A DNA stretch of 64,000 bases from Bacteroidota bacterium (GTDB lineage Bacteria; Bacteroidota; Bacteroidia; Cytophagales; Cytophagaceae), in the NCBI GenBank assembly GCA_023392125.1, contig JAEVZS010000016.1:108394-172393 (forward strand), in the 5' to 3' direction. Position 1 is the stretch's first letter; the number at the start of each line of letters is the position of its first letter. Positions 44,327-54,116 of the stretch are shown one piece after another. Below the pieces are notes generated by a model. The model was not told the origin of the DNA and ran no database searches. It saw only the letters and a program-made list of their open reading frames with translations. A program made the translations under genes and the position numbers.

Positions 44327-45049
44327 ATGAAGATACTTATTCTGGGCTATGGTAAAATGGGTAAGACTATTGAACGAATCGCCCTGAACAGAAACCATAC
44401 AGTACCCTATAAAATTGATCTGAATAATCAGGATACTCTGCAGGCTGTTACAAAAGAAGATGTAGATGTTGCTATAGAATTTTCCTCACCGGAAAGCGCC
44501 TGTCAGAATATCCGCACCTGTCTGGAAAAAGGCATTCCGGTAGTAAGCGGAACTACCGGCTGGCTGGACAGAAAAAACGAAATTGAAAAGTTGGCAAAAG
44601 AAACAGGCGGAGGCTTTTTCTATGCATCGAACTATAGTGTCGGAGTGAATCTGTTTTTTCACCTGAACAAAATACTGGCCAGAATTATGAATAATTTTCC
44701 GGAATATACTCCCACGATGGAAGAAATCCATCATACTGAAAAGAAAGATGCTCCGAGTGGTACTGCCATAACACTGGCAGAAGGTATTCTGGACAATCTG
44801 AACCGCAAGAAGAGTTGGGTAAATGCTGACACATCAAATAGTGACGAGCTCGCCATTATATCAAAAAGAATTGCAGATGTGCCCGGAACCCATATTATCG
44901 ATTACTCCGGCAAAATTGATTCGATCGAGATCAAACACACCGCTCATTCCAGAGAAGGCTTCGCAGAAGGTGCTGTGGTTGCAGCAGAATGGCTTCAGGG
45001 CAAAAGTGGTGTTTTCGGAATGGATGATATGTTAAAAATAACCGTTTAA
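44327..45049 (+). CDS. dapB: 4-hydroxy-tetrahydrodipicolinate reductase DapB
   Basis: A 240-residue enzyme of lysine and diaminopimelate synthesis. The cofactor loop is GYGKMGK (6-12), then PVVSGTTGW near 83 and the substrate site HHTEKKDAPSGTA near 137-149 (H137, K141 region). The frame is open to 44300, but MKILILGYGKMGK at 44327 is the proper start. It is shorter than E. coli DapB (273), like other Bacteroidota members. lepB starts four bases after its stop codon. Confidence 0.95.
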   Translation: MKILILGYGKMGKTIERIALNRNHTVPYKIDLNNQDTLQAVTKEDVDVAIEFSSPESACQNIRTCLEKGIPVVSGTTGWLDRKNEIEKLAKETGGGFFYASNYSVGVNLFFHLNKILARIMNNFPEYTPTMEEIHHTEKKDAPSGTAITLAEGILDNLNRKKSWVNADTSNSDELAIISKRIADVPGTHIIDYSGKIDSIEIKHTAHSREGFAEGAVVAAEWLQGKSGVFGMDDMLKITV

Positions 45050-45053
45050 TGCT

Positions 45054-46487
45054 ATGACTACTTTTTTAATCATAGCCATTATACTGACCTATATATCCTG
45101 GGCCGGTGTTTATAAGTTATTCGAAAAAGCAGGGAAGCCGGGTTATCTGGCGCTGATTCCCGTTGTCAACTTTTATGTTTGGCTTCAGCTGACAGGGAAG
45201 CCACTTTATCGCATAGTCCTGCTGTTCATTCCAATCGTCAATGTCTTTACCTACGCCTATATGAACGTTGATATGGCGCGTTCGTTCGGCAGAGAAAGCC
45301 TGAAGGACCATACAATGGCAATTTTACTGCCTTTCATATTCTTTCCTTCCCTTGGCTTTTCCGGAGACAGCACCACCTATATCGGGCCTGCATCTGAGCT
45401 GCCCAGGCCTGCCAAAAGTAAAAACCGGGAATGGGTAGAAGCCATTTCTTTTGCTGTCGTTGCAGCAACCCTGATACGCTGGTTATTGCTGGAAGCATAT
45501 ACTATTCCAACACCCTCGATGGAGAATTCTCTTCTCGTCGGAGATTATCTCTTTGTAAGCAAGGTGCATTATGGGGCCCGTACTGTGAAAACACCTGTCC
45601 AACTGCCTCTTACACACCAGACAATCTGGTTTACTTCTATTCCGTCCTATCTTGACTGGATACAAATACCTCAGAAACGGTTACCCGGCCTTTCGGAGGT
45701 AAAACGAGGAGATGTGGTTGTATTTAATTATCCTGTCGAACTGGAACATCCGACCGATCTCAAAACAAACTATATAAAGCGTTGCGTTGCACAGGCCGGT
45801 GATTCTGTTGTAATCCGTAACAGAGAAGTATTTGTAAACGGACAGCCGACAGCATTTCCCGAAGGTGTTCAATTTAACTATTTTGTTAAATTCAAAGGCA
45901 ACAGCTATTCCAACAGAAAAGATCTTCTGAAGCGTTTTCACAAGTTTCCGGAAAAAGACTTTTCAACCACTCAGCTATACCCTGACGGCATGGAAATTTC
46001 CCTTCGCCCGGAAGAGGCAGAGCAAATCCGACAGCTTTCCTATATTGAGTCTGTAACTGTCAACGACGCCTATATGTCTCAGGTGGTGCTTTATCCTTTT
46101 TCATCCAGATACAGTGACTGGACGCAGGATAACTATGGCCCGTTATATATTCCCAAAAAAGGTGATGTGATAGAGATCACGCGGGACAATCTGATCTTAT
46201 ATGAATCATTGATCAAATATTATGAGGGAAACAAAGATGTAGCTGTTTCCAAAAACAAAGATCAGCTGTTTATTGATGGTCAGGAAGTAAAACAGTATAC
46301 AATAAAGCAGAACTATTATTTCATGATGGGAGACAATCGCCATAACTCCGCAGATTCCCGTTACTGGGGACTGGTTCCGGAAGATCATGTGGTTGGGAAG
46401 GCTGTCTTCGTATGGATGTCCATAGACAAATATGCGGATCTGCTGCATAAAATCCGCTGGAACCGTTTATTTACTGTAATCCGCTAA
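45054..46487 (+). CDS. lepB: Signal peptidase I with N-terminal membrane extension
   Basis: A 477-residue signal peptidase I. The catalytic dyad is S155 (IPTPSMENSL) and K242 (NYIKRCVAQAGD). The C-terminal box is MMGDNRHNSADSRYWG near 425. The first 125 residues form an extra domain of three or four hydrophobic helices (DUF5684-like) fused ahead of the usual anchor helix at 130-147. There is also a large insertion (about residues 270-390) between the catalytic lysine region and the final box. It cleaves signal peptides of exported proteins. Last gene of the cluster; a strong terminator follows. Confidence 0.94.
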   Translation: MTTFLIIAIILTYISWAGVYKLFEKAGKPGYLALIPVVNFYVWLQLTGKPLYRIVLLFIPIVNVFTYAYMNVDMARSFGRESLKDHTMAILLPFIFFPSLGFSGDSTTYIGPASELPRPAKSKNREWVEAISFAVVAATLIRWLLLEAYTIPTPSMENSLLVGDYLFVSKVHYGARTVKTPVQLPLTHQTIWFTSIPSYLDWIQIPQKRLPGLSEVKRGDVVVFNYPVELEHPTDLKTNYIKRCVAQAGDSVVIRNREVFVNGQPTAFPEGVQFNYFVKFKGNSYSNRKDLLKRFHKFPEKDFSTTQLYPDGMEISLRPEEAEQIRQLSYIESVTVNDAYMSQVVLYPFSSRYSDWTQDNYGPLYIPKKGDVIEITRDNLILYESLIKYYEGNKDVAVSKNKDQLFIDGQEVKQYTIKQNYYFMMGDNRHNSADSRYWGLVPEDHVVGKAVFVWMSIDKYADLLHKIRWNRLFTVIR

Positions 46488-46510
46488 AACGGGATTATTT
46501 AAATTATTTA

Positions 46511-46549
46511 AAATGAAAGAGGCCAGATAAAATCTGGCCTCTTTCATTT
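46511..46549. terminator. Bidirectional rho-independent terminator
   Basis: Perfect 18-bp arms at 46511-46528 and 46532-46549 (AAATGAAAGAGGCCAGAT) with a 3-base loop, between convergent lepB and the T9SS gene. T-runs are short on both sides. Confidence 0.8.
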
Positions 46550-46579
46550 CTGCACTATATCAGATTCAGCTGTAAGCTG

Positions 46580-49500
46580 TCATTGTTTCATAATAATCAC
46601 TTTCTGGAAATAATACTGGTTGTCGCACCTTAGTCTTGCTATATAAATACCCGCAGCAATAGTTGAAAAATCCGCAGTATCATAAAGCCCCTCTCCTTTT
46701 AATGGCTGATAGGACGATGAAAACACAATATTTCCGTGAAAATCAATAAGCTCCAGTGCTGTTTCGGATGACGTGCTTTGCTTACCGGAAAAATGTATCT
46801 GCACTACCTCAGCAACCGGATTGGGGTACAGCCGAAACTGTTCGGGTTCTTCAGCAATCGCTCTTTCATAGGATTCATAAACCAGTGCTTCAGGCACTTC
46901 CCTGGATCCTGTACTATATTGTCCGGCAATAATTTCAATAGCATTGATCTGTGGATTACCAACATTGCGTATGAACTCAATATTCAACGTTCCGTCATTT
47001 ACATAAATCATAAATGATTTGACCGTAGCAGCCAGCTGTACATCCGCATATATGTCATAGTTCGTCAGAACCTGAGTATCTTCTACCTTTACCGAAAAGA
47101 CACGCTCTCCAACTGCTGATCCCTGAAATCCGCTTTTGGCCGCAAAATACAGCCGAACTTCATACCAACCGCTATCAACCGGGAAATTCCATTTAATCGG
47201 ACTGGCATACGATGGCTGATGACGTTGTCCGCCAAACAGGCTATCCGGCGCCCCGGTCGTATTCACTCCTGTCCAGCTCAGGCTTCCGGTAGTATAGTTT
47301 CCGCTACCCGGAGCCAAATAGGCCGAAGGCGCCACCTGTACATCTCTGGCCCATGGTATAGGTATACCGGAAACCTGTACTCCTCCGCAGTTGATACGAT
47401 ATACAACCTCATTCATAACTAAGTCATAGACCTTTAGATAAACTTCATCTGTATCAGTCATATTATCATTATCCGTAACGGTCAGAGCAAAAAGATACTC
47501 TCCCGGCAACAAATCAGACAGATCAAGTACCGCCGAATTTTCTCCGGACACGGTATATCCGGAAGGACCTGACAGTTGCTGCCATTGATAGGATATAATA
47601 TGTCCGTCAGGGTCCGAACCGCTTCCTGACAAAGAAACACTGTTAGCAGGATAATAAATGTTCTGATCTTCTCCGGCATCAGCAACCGGAGGGGCGCCAT
47701 TAATTGTGACAGTTATCTCCGTAGTATCTGTAGCAAAATGATTATCAGTTACCACAAGCCTGAATGAATAAACACCTGCCTCGAGATTTTTGACAGTCAA
47801 AGTATTAGAATATGTACCACTAAGCTGAGGACTTCCGGGAGCATTTAGCAAGATCCACTCATAAAATATCAGATGGCCAAAAGAATCCGGATCGTAGCTA
47901 TCTCCTCCGTACAATATAAGCGAATCAACCGGAAGCAAAACAGTAAAATCAGGACTGGCAACCGCTACCGGTCGCTGGTGTACCAGGACTTCAATATCAT
48001 CGTACGCTGTTTTTCCTTCATCATCTGTCACTGTCAGGCGGAATACATACGTCCCCGACTGAAGTTCCGTGAGATAAAGCAAAGCGCTATTGAGCGTCGA
48101 ATTGTGATTATAATGTACCGGACCACTCATTTTAGCCCAGCTGTAAGAAACAGCTCCGCCATCCGGATCATATCCGGAACCGGAAAGTACTACCGCGTTG
48201 GTTGTAATGATCAGATCGGCACCCGCATCTGCCACCGGATAAAGATCATCCACCAGAAGAGACACAGAAGCCGAATCCTTTCCGCCCTTGTCATCCGTTA
48301 CGATAAGACGAAACGTATATATGCCAAAGCTCAGGTTTTTAACCCAGACAGCATTGCCGGCCGGGTCCGGAACAAATACAGGATTTCCGGGACCTGATTT
48401 TTTGTCCCACAAAAAGCTCACTATTGTACCATCCGGATCATAGCTGCCTGCTCCAGTCAGCCGGATTGAGTCCTGAGGATAAGCAATACTTGCCGGAATC
48501 GTATCGATAATGGCTACGGGAAGCTGGTTTTCAACCGAATCAGAAAGATATTCGTAAGCTCCGGCATCATATCCATTGCCAGCCGGCCGGATTGAGTACA
48601 GAAGATCATGAGCAAGCGATAAGCCAATACTACTGAGCAAGACACTACTGTCAACAGCCGCTGCATTACCAAGTAAACGATAGTTATCAGTAGTCGGATC
48701 TGCGAATAAGTCTTCTGCCTGAGCGATTGTTCCTGTATAATTGCCCTCCATAATCAGCGGATATTGCAAATATATCGGCTGCCGGACAGCCGTTGGCTTT
48801 CCTGTACCTGTCAATACAATATTATTGTAAAAATACCCTGTATTATTGTTGGGTGCTCTGAACTGAATGGCATAGGTACCCGGATCTATAATCGTATTAT
48901 GATAGTAGTAAAAATTTCTACCCTCTTCGGCAGTCTGATGTCCGCTGAATATTCCCAGTGTACCGCTTCGGACAATTTCATTGTTATAAACATATATATC
49001 TCCTATCCCTAAAACAATGATTGCGGTAGCCGTACCGTCAATAATGCGGTTATTATAGCACTTTCCTGCAAAACCGTTTCCGAGCTGTATACCGTTGGCC
49101 TGAAACTCTTCAAAAGGACTTGTACCGTAATTCCTGATATAATTGTCATAAATTTCGACATTACCATCCGGGCATGCACCTACCTGTATTGCTTCACTGG
49201 GTATATTGACAAGTCTGTTGCCGTAAATACGAACATCATCGATATCATGGGAACCGGGCTGCAGGCTGTTGCGTGCCCATTGCGTGCTTCCTATGTAGAT
49301 ACCCTCTCCGAGACGAATATCGTGAACATAATTATGATGAAAATGAAGTCCCTCCATTTTCCAATATGCGCTGCTGGTATCAACATTATTGGCCACATCA
49401 TCCTTCGCCATAATTCCGGCAAAACCGGTATTGGTAATTTCGACATGATCAATCTCTATATGATGGCTGCGCTCTTTCAGATTGATCCCGGCCAGCCCGT

Positions 49501-49834
49501 TGTTGGTATAGGAAATATAAATTCCATACTCAATTCCCTGATGACCGGCTCCGGAAATCTTTATATAAGAACAGTTATGCATTTTGATACCTTCGGCCAG
49601 ATCACCTCTCAGTTCTACTTTCCCCCCACTATTCATAATTACAATGGGACTGGCAGCAGATCCGTGCAGATTGTTCCAGCGTACTGTTGTTGTCACCAAA
49701 CCGGCAGGGAGCAGCAAAGTATCTCCGGGGCTATAGCCTCCATTAATAAAAAAAGGTGGTGATAGTGTATATGTCGCTGCATTTGAAAGTGAAATACAAA
49801 GACATAATAAGGAAAACAGTAGAATCTTTTTCAT
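46580..49834 (-). CDS. T9SS-secreted protein: beta-helix, four PKD-like repeats, malectin domain
   Basis: A 1084-residue secreted protein. Signal peptide 1-19 (MKKILLFSLLCLCISLSNA). Residues about 30-420 are a right-handed parallel beta-helix (repeats such as GIKMHNCSYIKISG, NRLVNIPSEAIQVG, NNRIIDGTATAIIV). Residues about 435-815 hold four PKD/REJ-like repeats, each with DPDG and VTDN/VTDDEG motifs. A malectin-like domain (YRINCGGVQVSG to QINAIEII, about 825-975) follows. The last 80 residues are a type A T9SS sorting domain (LYPNPV ... GIYIARLR). It is probably a surface polysaccharide-binding or -lyase-like protein. Catalytic residues of known lyases are not identified. Confidence 0.9.
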   Translation of the reverse strand: MKKILLFSLLCLCISLSNAATYTLSPPFFINGGYSPGDTLLLPAGLVTTTVRWNNLHGSAASPIVIMNSGGKVELRGDLAEGIKMHNCSYIKISGAGHQGIEYGIYISYTNNGLAGINLKERSHHIEIDHVEITNTGFAGIMAKDDVANNVDTSSAYWKMEGLHFHHNYVHDIRLGEGIYIGSTQWARNSLQPGSHDIDDVRIYGNRLVNIPSEAIQVGACPDGNVEIYDNYIRNYGTSPFEEFQANGIQLGNGFAGKCYNNRIIDGTATAIIVLGIGDIYVYNNEIVRSGTLGIFSGHQTAEEGRNFYYYHNTIIDPGTYAIQFRAPNNNTGYFYNNIVLTGTGKPTAVRQPIYLQYPLIMEGNYTGTIAQAEDLFADPTTDNYRLLGNAAAVDSSVLLSSIGLSLAHDLLYSIRPAGNGYDAGAYEYLSDSVENQLPVAIIDTIPASIAYPQDSIRLTGAGSYDPDGTIVSFLWDKKSGPGNPVFVPDPAGNAVWVKNLSFGIYTFRLIVTDDKGGKDSASVSLLVDDLYPVADAGADLIITTNAVVLSGSGYDPDGGAVSYSWAKMSGPVHYNHNSTLNSALLYLTELQSGTYVFRLTVTDDEGKTAYDDIEVLVHQRPVAVASPDFTVLLPVDSLILYGGDSYDPDSFGHLIFYEWILLNAPGSPQLSGTYSNTLTVKNLEAGVYSFRLVVTDNHFATDTTEITVTINGAPPVADAGEDQNIYYPANSVSLSGSGSDPDGHIISYQWQQLSGPSGYTVSGENSAVLDLSDLLPGEYLFALTVTDNDNMTDTDEVYLKVYDLVMNEVVYRINCGGVQVSGIPIPWARDVQVAPSAYLAPGSGNYTTGSLSWTGVNTTGAPDSLFGGQRHQPSYASPIKWNFPVDSGWYEVRLYFAAKSGFQGSAVGERVFSVKVEDTQVLTNYDIYADVQLAATVKSFMIYVNDGTLNIEFIRNVGNPQINAIEIIAGQYSTGSREVPEALVYESYERAIAEEPEQFRLYPNPVAEVVQIHFSGKQSTSSETALELIDFHGNIVFSSSYQPLKGEGLYDTADFSTIAAGIYIARLRCDNQYYFQKVIIMKQ

Positions 49835-50015
49835 AATGGTTATCTTATTATGTTTATAAAAATGGAATAGCTGATAATCAAAAAAACCGGTGAGCTGATC
49901 TTTTTGTTAAAAACGGCTTTGAACAGTCCCTCTACTCATTAATAGTCAAACAATTATATAGGTAACCAGTTTCATATCAGAAATACATTCATTCATACTT
50001 CTTATACCGTTTCCA

Positions 50016-50738
50016 TTAACTTTTTTTCTCCCATACACCCGGCTGATTTCCCCATGCCGGAATACCACCGTTTTCTTTCATTATTCGGGCCATATGCATC
50101 AGATTCCAGGCTTGAAAAGTTGTATTTCGGTTGGTAAAATCATTTTTAGAAGCTCCGGAATCTTTATCGGCATAGGACGGCCCCGGACCTATTTCTCCAA
50201 TCCATCCTGCGTCGGCCTGGGGAGGTATGCAATATCCAAGATGCTGTAATGAAAAAAGGAGGTTCATCGAGCAGTGTTTCACCCCATCCTCGTTACCGGT
50301 AATAATGCATCCGGCTGTCTTACCATAATAAATGAATTGTCCTTTATTGTTGGTTTCGGCCGAATTGGAGTAAAGCCGCTCAATAACCATCGACGCAACA
50401 GAAGACTTGTCGCCCAGCCAGATCGGGGCACCAATAATCAGGATATCTGCGTTTAAGACTTTTTTCTGAATATCCGGCCATGCATCTTCTTTCCAGCCGT
50501 ACTTTGTCATATCCGGATATACTCCGAAAGCTACAGAATGATCAACCACCCTGATCAGCTCTACCTGTACTTTGTTTGCTTCCATTATAGCCATAGAATG
50601 GCGTATAAGAGCTTCCGTATTGGATACTTCCGGTGATTTTTTCAACGTGCAGTTCAGATAAAGCGCGCTTAAACCTGAAAAATCATACGGATTTTCCTTG
50701 TTCCATTTTTGCTGTATTGGATTAAAACTGATTGTCAT
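50016..50738 (-). CDS. Flavodoxin-family NAD(P)H-dependent oxidoreductase
   Basis: A 240-residue flavodoxin-like FMN protein of the NADPH-dependent FMN reductase type. SALYLNCTLKKSPEVSNTEAL (near 24) is the first strand and phosphate loop, and ILIIGAPIWLGDKSSVASMVIERL near 96-119 is the FMN-binding segment. CIITGNEDGVKHCSMNLLFSL follows. Substrate unknown. It is separated from the upstream SLC13 gene by a terminator, so probably has its own promoter in the 88-base gap. Confidence 0.85.
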   Translation of the reverse strand: MTISFNPIQQKWNKENPYDFSGLSALYLNCTLKKSPEVSNTEALIRHSMAIMEANKVQVELIRVVDHSVAFGVYPDMTKYGWKEDAWPDIQKKVLNADILIIGAPIWLGDKSSVASMVIERLYSNSAETNNKGQFIYYGKTAGCIITGNEDGVKHCSMNLLFSLQHLGYCIPPQADAGWIGEIGPGPSYADKDSGASKNDFTNRNTTFQAWNLMHMARIMKENGGIPAWGNQPGVWEKKS

Positions 50739-50762
50739 AGTCTGCTCTGTTACTTATGGTAA

Positions 50763-50790
50763 TAAAAAAGGAGATCTGTGATCTCCTTTT
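50763..50790 (-). terminator. Rho-independent terminator after the SLC13 gene
   Basis: Arms AAAAGGAGATC (50766-50776) and GATCTCCTTTT (50780-50790) with a 3-base loop; on the minus strand the stem is followed by TTTTTTATT. Confidence 0.85.
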
Positions 50791-50826
50791 AATAACTACT
50801 GAACAATACTATGGTTTGAAAATCAG

Positions 50827-52614
50827 TTAAAACCCATATACAAGCGGTATCATTACTGTCGCAATTATCCAGAATAAAATCGTCAGTCCGAAACCAACTT
50901 TGGTAAAATCAGTAAATTTATATCCGCCTGCACCATAAATCATTGTATTGGTCTGATAACCGACTGGACTCATAAAGCTGGCAGATGCGCCAAGTGTGAT
51001 AGCTACAAGAAATGGCAGAGGAGACAGCTCAAGCTGATGGGCAGTAGAGATAGCAATCGGGGCAAGCAATGCAGCACTTGCATTATTGGACATCATTTCC
51101 GTCATGATTGATGTAAACAGATACAAGGCAGAAACAATGGCGACCGGTCCCATATCTCCTACCAGCTTGACCAGTAAAACGGCAACATCCCGGGATAAGC
51201 CGGTTTTTTCCATAGCCATACCAAGACTCAGTGAACCTGCGAGCAGAAATATGACCTTCCAGTCTATTACATCATAGATTTCCTTGACAGGTAAACAACC
51301 TGTCAGAATCAGGATGGCGGAAGCAATCAGAGTGCCGCCGAGTATATCCAGAATATTCAATGCAGAAAGTGTTATCACTGCAATAAGACAACTCACTACA
51401 ATAGCCAGATTTCTCCAGTTAATAAAAACATTTTCCCGTTCTGTCAGCAGTATAAAAGGCTGTTTCTGCTCAAACTCCTCCTCTTTCAGCCGGTCAAGGC
51501 GGTTATTTTTGATTTCTACCAGCACAATATCACCGGCTTTGAGCACTGTATTCATCAGCCGGCTGTGAATGATATCCTCTCTATGCTTGATTGCGAGCGG
51601 TATAGCCCGATAACGCTGCCGAAAATTAACCTCCTGCATCGTTTTACCCTCAAAACGGGAATTGGAGGTAATAATCAGTTCAACCATCGAAGCATCCTTC
51701 GATGATTCCAGTTCATGATCGCTTAGTCTGACTGAAGGCTTTAATTCAACCTGCAGTTTATCCTTGAGCTTCTGAAGGCGCTCAACATTGCATCGTACTT
51801 TGAGAATATCACCAGCTTCAAGCACAAAATCTCCCGAAGGCAATGAGTAGATGGTCTCTTTCCTGTGCACTTCCAGAATATCCATTTCATACTCTGTCAC
51901 CAAAGGAGCTTCCCGAATCATTTTACGTGCAGAACGAGCCTGGCCAAGCAATTCGATTTCGGTCACATAGTCTCTCAGATGATATCCTGTACCATTATTC
52001 TTTTGCTGACGATCCGGCAGAAAATCCCTGCAGATAAACAGCATGTATATAATACCGACAACAAACATGACGATACCAACCGGAAAGAGGGTAAACATTT
52101 CGAAGCCCTGAACACCATTGCTCCGCGCTATACCGTCTACTAATACATTGGTTGAAGTACCGATCAGCGTACACATACCCCCAAATATGGTTCCAAAGGA
52201 CAACGGCATCAATAGGCGGCTGGGGGCCAGCTTGGCTTCTCTGGCAGCCTGAATTACTACAGGCATAAACATGGCTACTACAGGTGTATTATTGATAAAA
52301 GCCGCTACCAGACCAACGATAGCCATCATAATGAAATACCCCTGTGTAAAGCTTTTTTTGAAATATCCGGCAAAAAAGCTGCCTACCCGAACCAGCGCCC
52401 CTGTTTTTATCAGAGCTGCACTCAGGACAAACATAAATAAAACGGTTACCGTCGCAGCATTGCTAAAGCCGGAAACGGCCTCTGCCGGCGTCAGAATCCC
52501 TGTTATGATCAGCGCCCCCATTACCAATAGTGAAACAATATCTACCCTGACCAGTTCACTGATAAATAAAACCAGCGATAAGACAAGAATTACAGACAGA
52601 AAAAGTACGTCCAT
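50827..52614 (-). CDS. SLC13/CitT-type anion permease with two TrkA-C domains
   Basis: A 595-residue inner-membrane transporter of the divalent anion:Na+ symporter (DASS) family. The transport halves carry SNT-like motifs: FINNTPVVAMFMP near 106 and TLIGTSTN near 151 in the first half, EMMSNNASAALLAPIA in the second. Between the halves are two RCK_C/TrkA-C regulatory domains (about residues 215-300 and 305-385), as in SLC13 proteins that carry sulfate or dicarboxylates. The substrate cannot be fixed. A TATCTTTG promoter box lies 47 bases upstream. Confidence 0.92.
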   Translation of the reverse strand: MDVLFLSVILVLSLVLFISELVRVDIVSLLVMGALIITGILTPAEAVSGFSNAATVTVLFMFVLSAALIKTGALVRVGSFFAGYFKKSFTQGYFIMMAIVGLVAAFINNTPVVAMFMPVVIQAAREAKLAPSRLLMPLSFGTIFGGMCTLIGTSTNVLVDGIARSNGVQGFEMFTLFPVGIVMFVVGIIYMLFICRDFLPDRQQKNNGTGYHLRDYVTEIELLGQARSARKMIREAPLVTEYEMDILEVHRKETIYSLPSGDFVLEAGDILKVRCNVERLQKLKDKLQVELKPSVRLSDHELESSKDASMVELIITSNSRFEGKTMQEVNFRQRYRAIPLAIKHREDIIHSRLMNTVLKAGDIVLVEIKNNRLDRLKEEEFEQKQPFILLTERENVFINWRNLAIVVSCLIAVITLSALNILDILGGTLIASAILILTGCLPVKEIYDVIDWKVIFLLAGSLSLGMAMEKTGLSRDVAVLLVKLVGDMGPVAIVSALYLFTSIMTEMMSNNASAALLAPIAISTAHQLELSPLPFLVAITLGASASFMSPVGYQTNTMIYGAGGYKFTDFTKVGFGLTILFWIIATVMIPLVYGF

Positions 52615-52660
52615 TCAATTACTAATTTGGATGTAAATATTACTAAACCTAGTTAATATA

Positions 52661-52668
52661 CAAAGATA
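52661..52668 (-). promoter_or_regulatory. -7 box of the SLC13 gene
   Basis: The minus strand reads TATCTTTG, an exact TAnnTTTG match, which predicts a leader of about 40 bases before the ATG at 52614. No matching TTG -33 at the right distance. Confidence 0.55.
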
Positions 52669-52763
52669 CTAGAGTATTATTTTTTTATTAAATCATTCAA
52701 CTGGTATTGTACAAAAACAGAAATGATCCGATACTTATCGTAAATTATTAAACCGCGGTTTTC

Positions 52764-53864
52764 ATGAACAGATCTGTATTATTACCAAATCGAAAAGTAA
52801 ACCTCATAGTTATGGGATTATTGATTGTTTTTGCCTCCACGGCACAGACTTCTGTCTCCACTCCCAACATTATCCTGATGATCGGTGACGGTATGGGCCT
52901 CTCCCAGATCTCCGCCTTGTATGTGGATACCGGTTATACCAATTTTAACCGGATGTCAATAACCGGTCTTGTCCGTACAACTCCGGCCAGACATAAAATC
53001 ACAGATTCCGCCGCCGGAGCCACTGCATTCTCAACAGGAGTAAAATCATATAACAATGCTATCGGCGTAGATCATGATACCATACCGGTACCAACTATTA
53101 TGGAGACGTTGAAGGCAATCGGATACACCTGCGGAATTGTTGTAACATCATCCGTCACGCACGCTACTCCTGCCGCTTTTTATGCCCACGTTGCACACAG
53201 AGATCAGGAAGAAGCCATCGCTATGCAATTGGCTGATTCAGGTCTCGATTTCATAGCAGGCGGGGGAACCGACTTCATGGAAAAACGTAAGGATCAGCTC
53301 AATCTGATGGATTCTCTGATTACCAAAGGGTATGCCGTGCACAGAGAACCTGAGTATTCAGACAGCTCCGATGGAAAGCGGCAGGCTCATCTGCTTGCAC
53401 CGAAAGGTATGGAACGCTATAGTAAAGGCCGGGGAGATTTTCTTTCTCTGTACACTGAAAAAGCACTAAAGTATCTCGAGGCCAGAAAACAACCTTTCAT
53501 TTTACTGATCGAAGGTTCTCAGATTGACTGGGCGGGGCATGCCAATAAGGTGGATTATCTACTCGAAGAACTGTGGGATTTCAACAATGCCGTAGGAAAG
53601 GCTATTGATTTTGTGGTCAACCAGCCCAACACTATTCTTGTAATAACAGCAGATCATGAAACCGGCGGCTTCTCTGTTCTGCCATCCTCAAAAGATTATT
53701 CTAAAATAAAGTATGAATTCGCTTCCAAAGAACATTCTGCCACTCTGGTACCATTGTTCGCCCATGGATTCGGAGCTGAGCAGTTTTCCGGAATCATGGA
53801 AAACACCGCTGTTTACGACAGACTTCTCCAGCTGATTTCTACAGAATCTGCTCATACCAAATAA
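52764..53864 (+). CDS. phoA: Alkaline phosphatase
   Basis: A 366-residue exported phosphatase. An N-terminal signal (LIVMGLLIVFASTAQ) is present. MIGDGMG carries the first metal Asp (D42), and the nucleophile is S82 in TDSAAGATAFSTG. Later metal ligands are in IEGSQIDWAGHAN near 248-260, TADHETGG near 295, and EHSATLVPLFAHG near 330. It is shorter than E. coli PhoA (450). It would release phosphate from esters outside the inner membrane. A strong terminator follows. Confidence 0.93.
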   Translation: MNRSVLLPNRKVNLIVMGLLIVFASTAQTSVSTPNIILMIGDGMGLSQISALYVDTGYTNFNRMSITGLVRTTPARHKITDSAAGATAFSTGVKSYNNAIGVDHDTIPVPTIMETLKAIGYTCGIVVTSSVTHATPAAFYAHVAHRDQEEAIAMQLADSGLDFIAGGGTDFMEKRKDQLNLMDSLITKGYAVHREPEYSDSSDGKRQAHLLAPKGMERYSKGRGDFLSLYTEKALKYLEARKQPFILLIEGSQIDWAGHANKVDYLLEELWDFNNAVGKAIDFVVNQPNTILVITADHETGGFSVLPSSKDYSKIKYEFASKEHSATLVPLFAHGFGAEQFSGIMENTAVYDRLLQLISTESAHTK

Positions 53865-53866
53865 AA

Positions 53867-53900
53867 AAGTCCGACCCTGATCAGGGCCGGACTTCTCTCT
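53867..53900 (+). terminator. Rho-independent terminator after the phosphatase gene
   Basis: Near-perfect palindrome of 28 bases at 53867-53894 (AAGTCCGACCCTGA and its complement with one mismatch) followed by CTCTCTCTTT. Confidence 0.75.
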
Positions 53901-54116
53901 CTTTAAACATAATTAAATTAACCTAAACAATAACAAATGAAAAAGATACGCAAAACAAGCCCGACAACAGGCACCATGATGACACATCTATTGAAACAGC
54001 ATCTGTTTTAGCAACTATCCACAGGCTAATTGTTTCTACAAATAAAGGAGCTTTTTCAGGTAAAACAAAATTTATTTAGATTTATTTTAAATAAATTTTA
54101 AACCAAAACCAGATTA

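Noticed and set aside
47873..48397. 174-codon plus-strand frame inside the T9SS gene
   Set aside because: Antisense shadow over PKD repeats; rich in Arg, Ile and Cys as expected from reverse reading.
53937..54011. 24-codon frame after the phosphatase terminator (MKKIRKTSPTTG...)
   Set aside because: Preceded by A-rich leader-like sequence, but far too short and without support; perhaps a decayed gene start.
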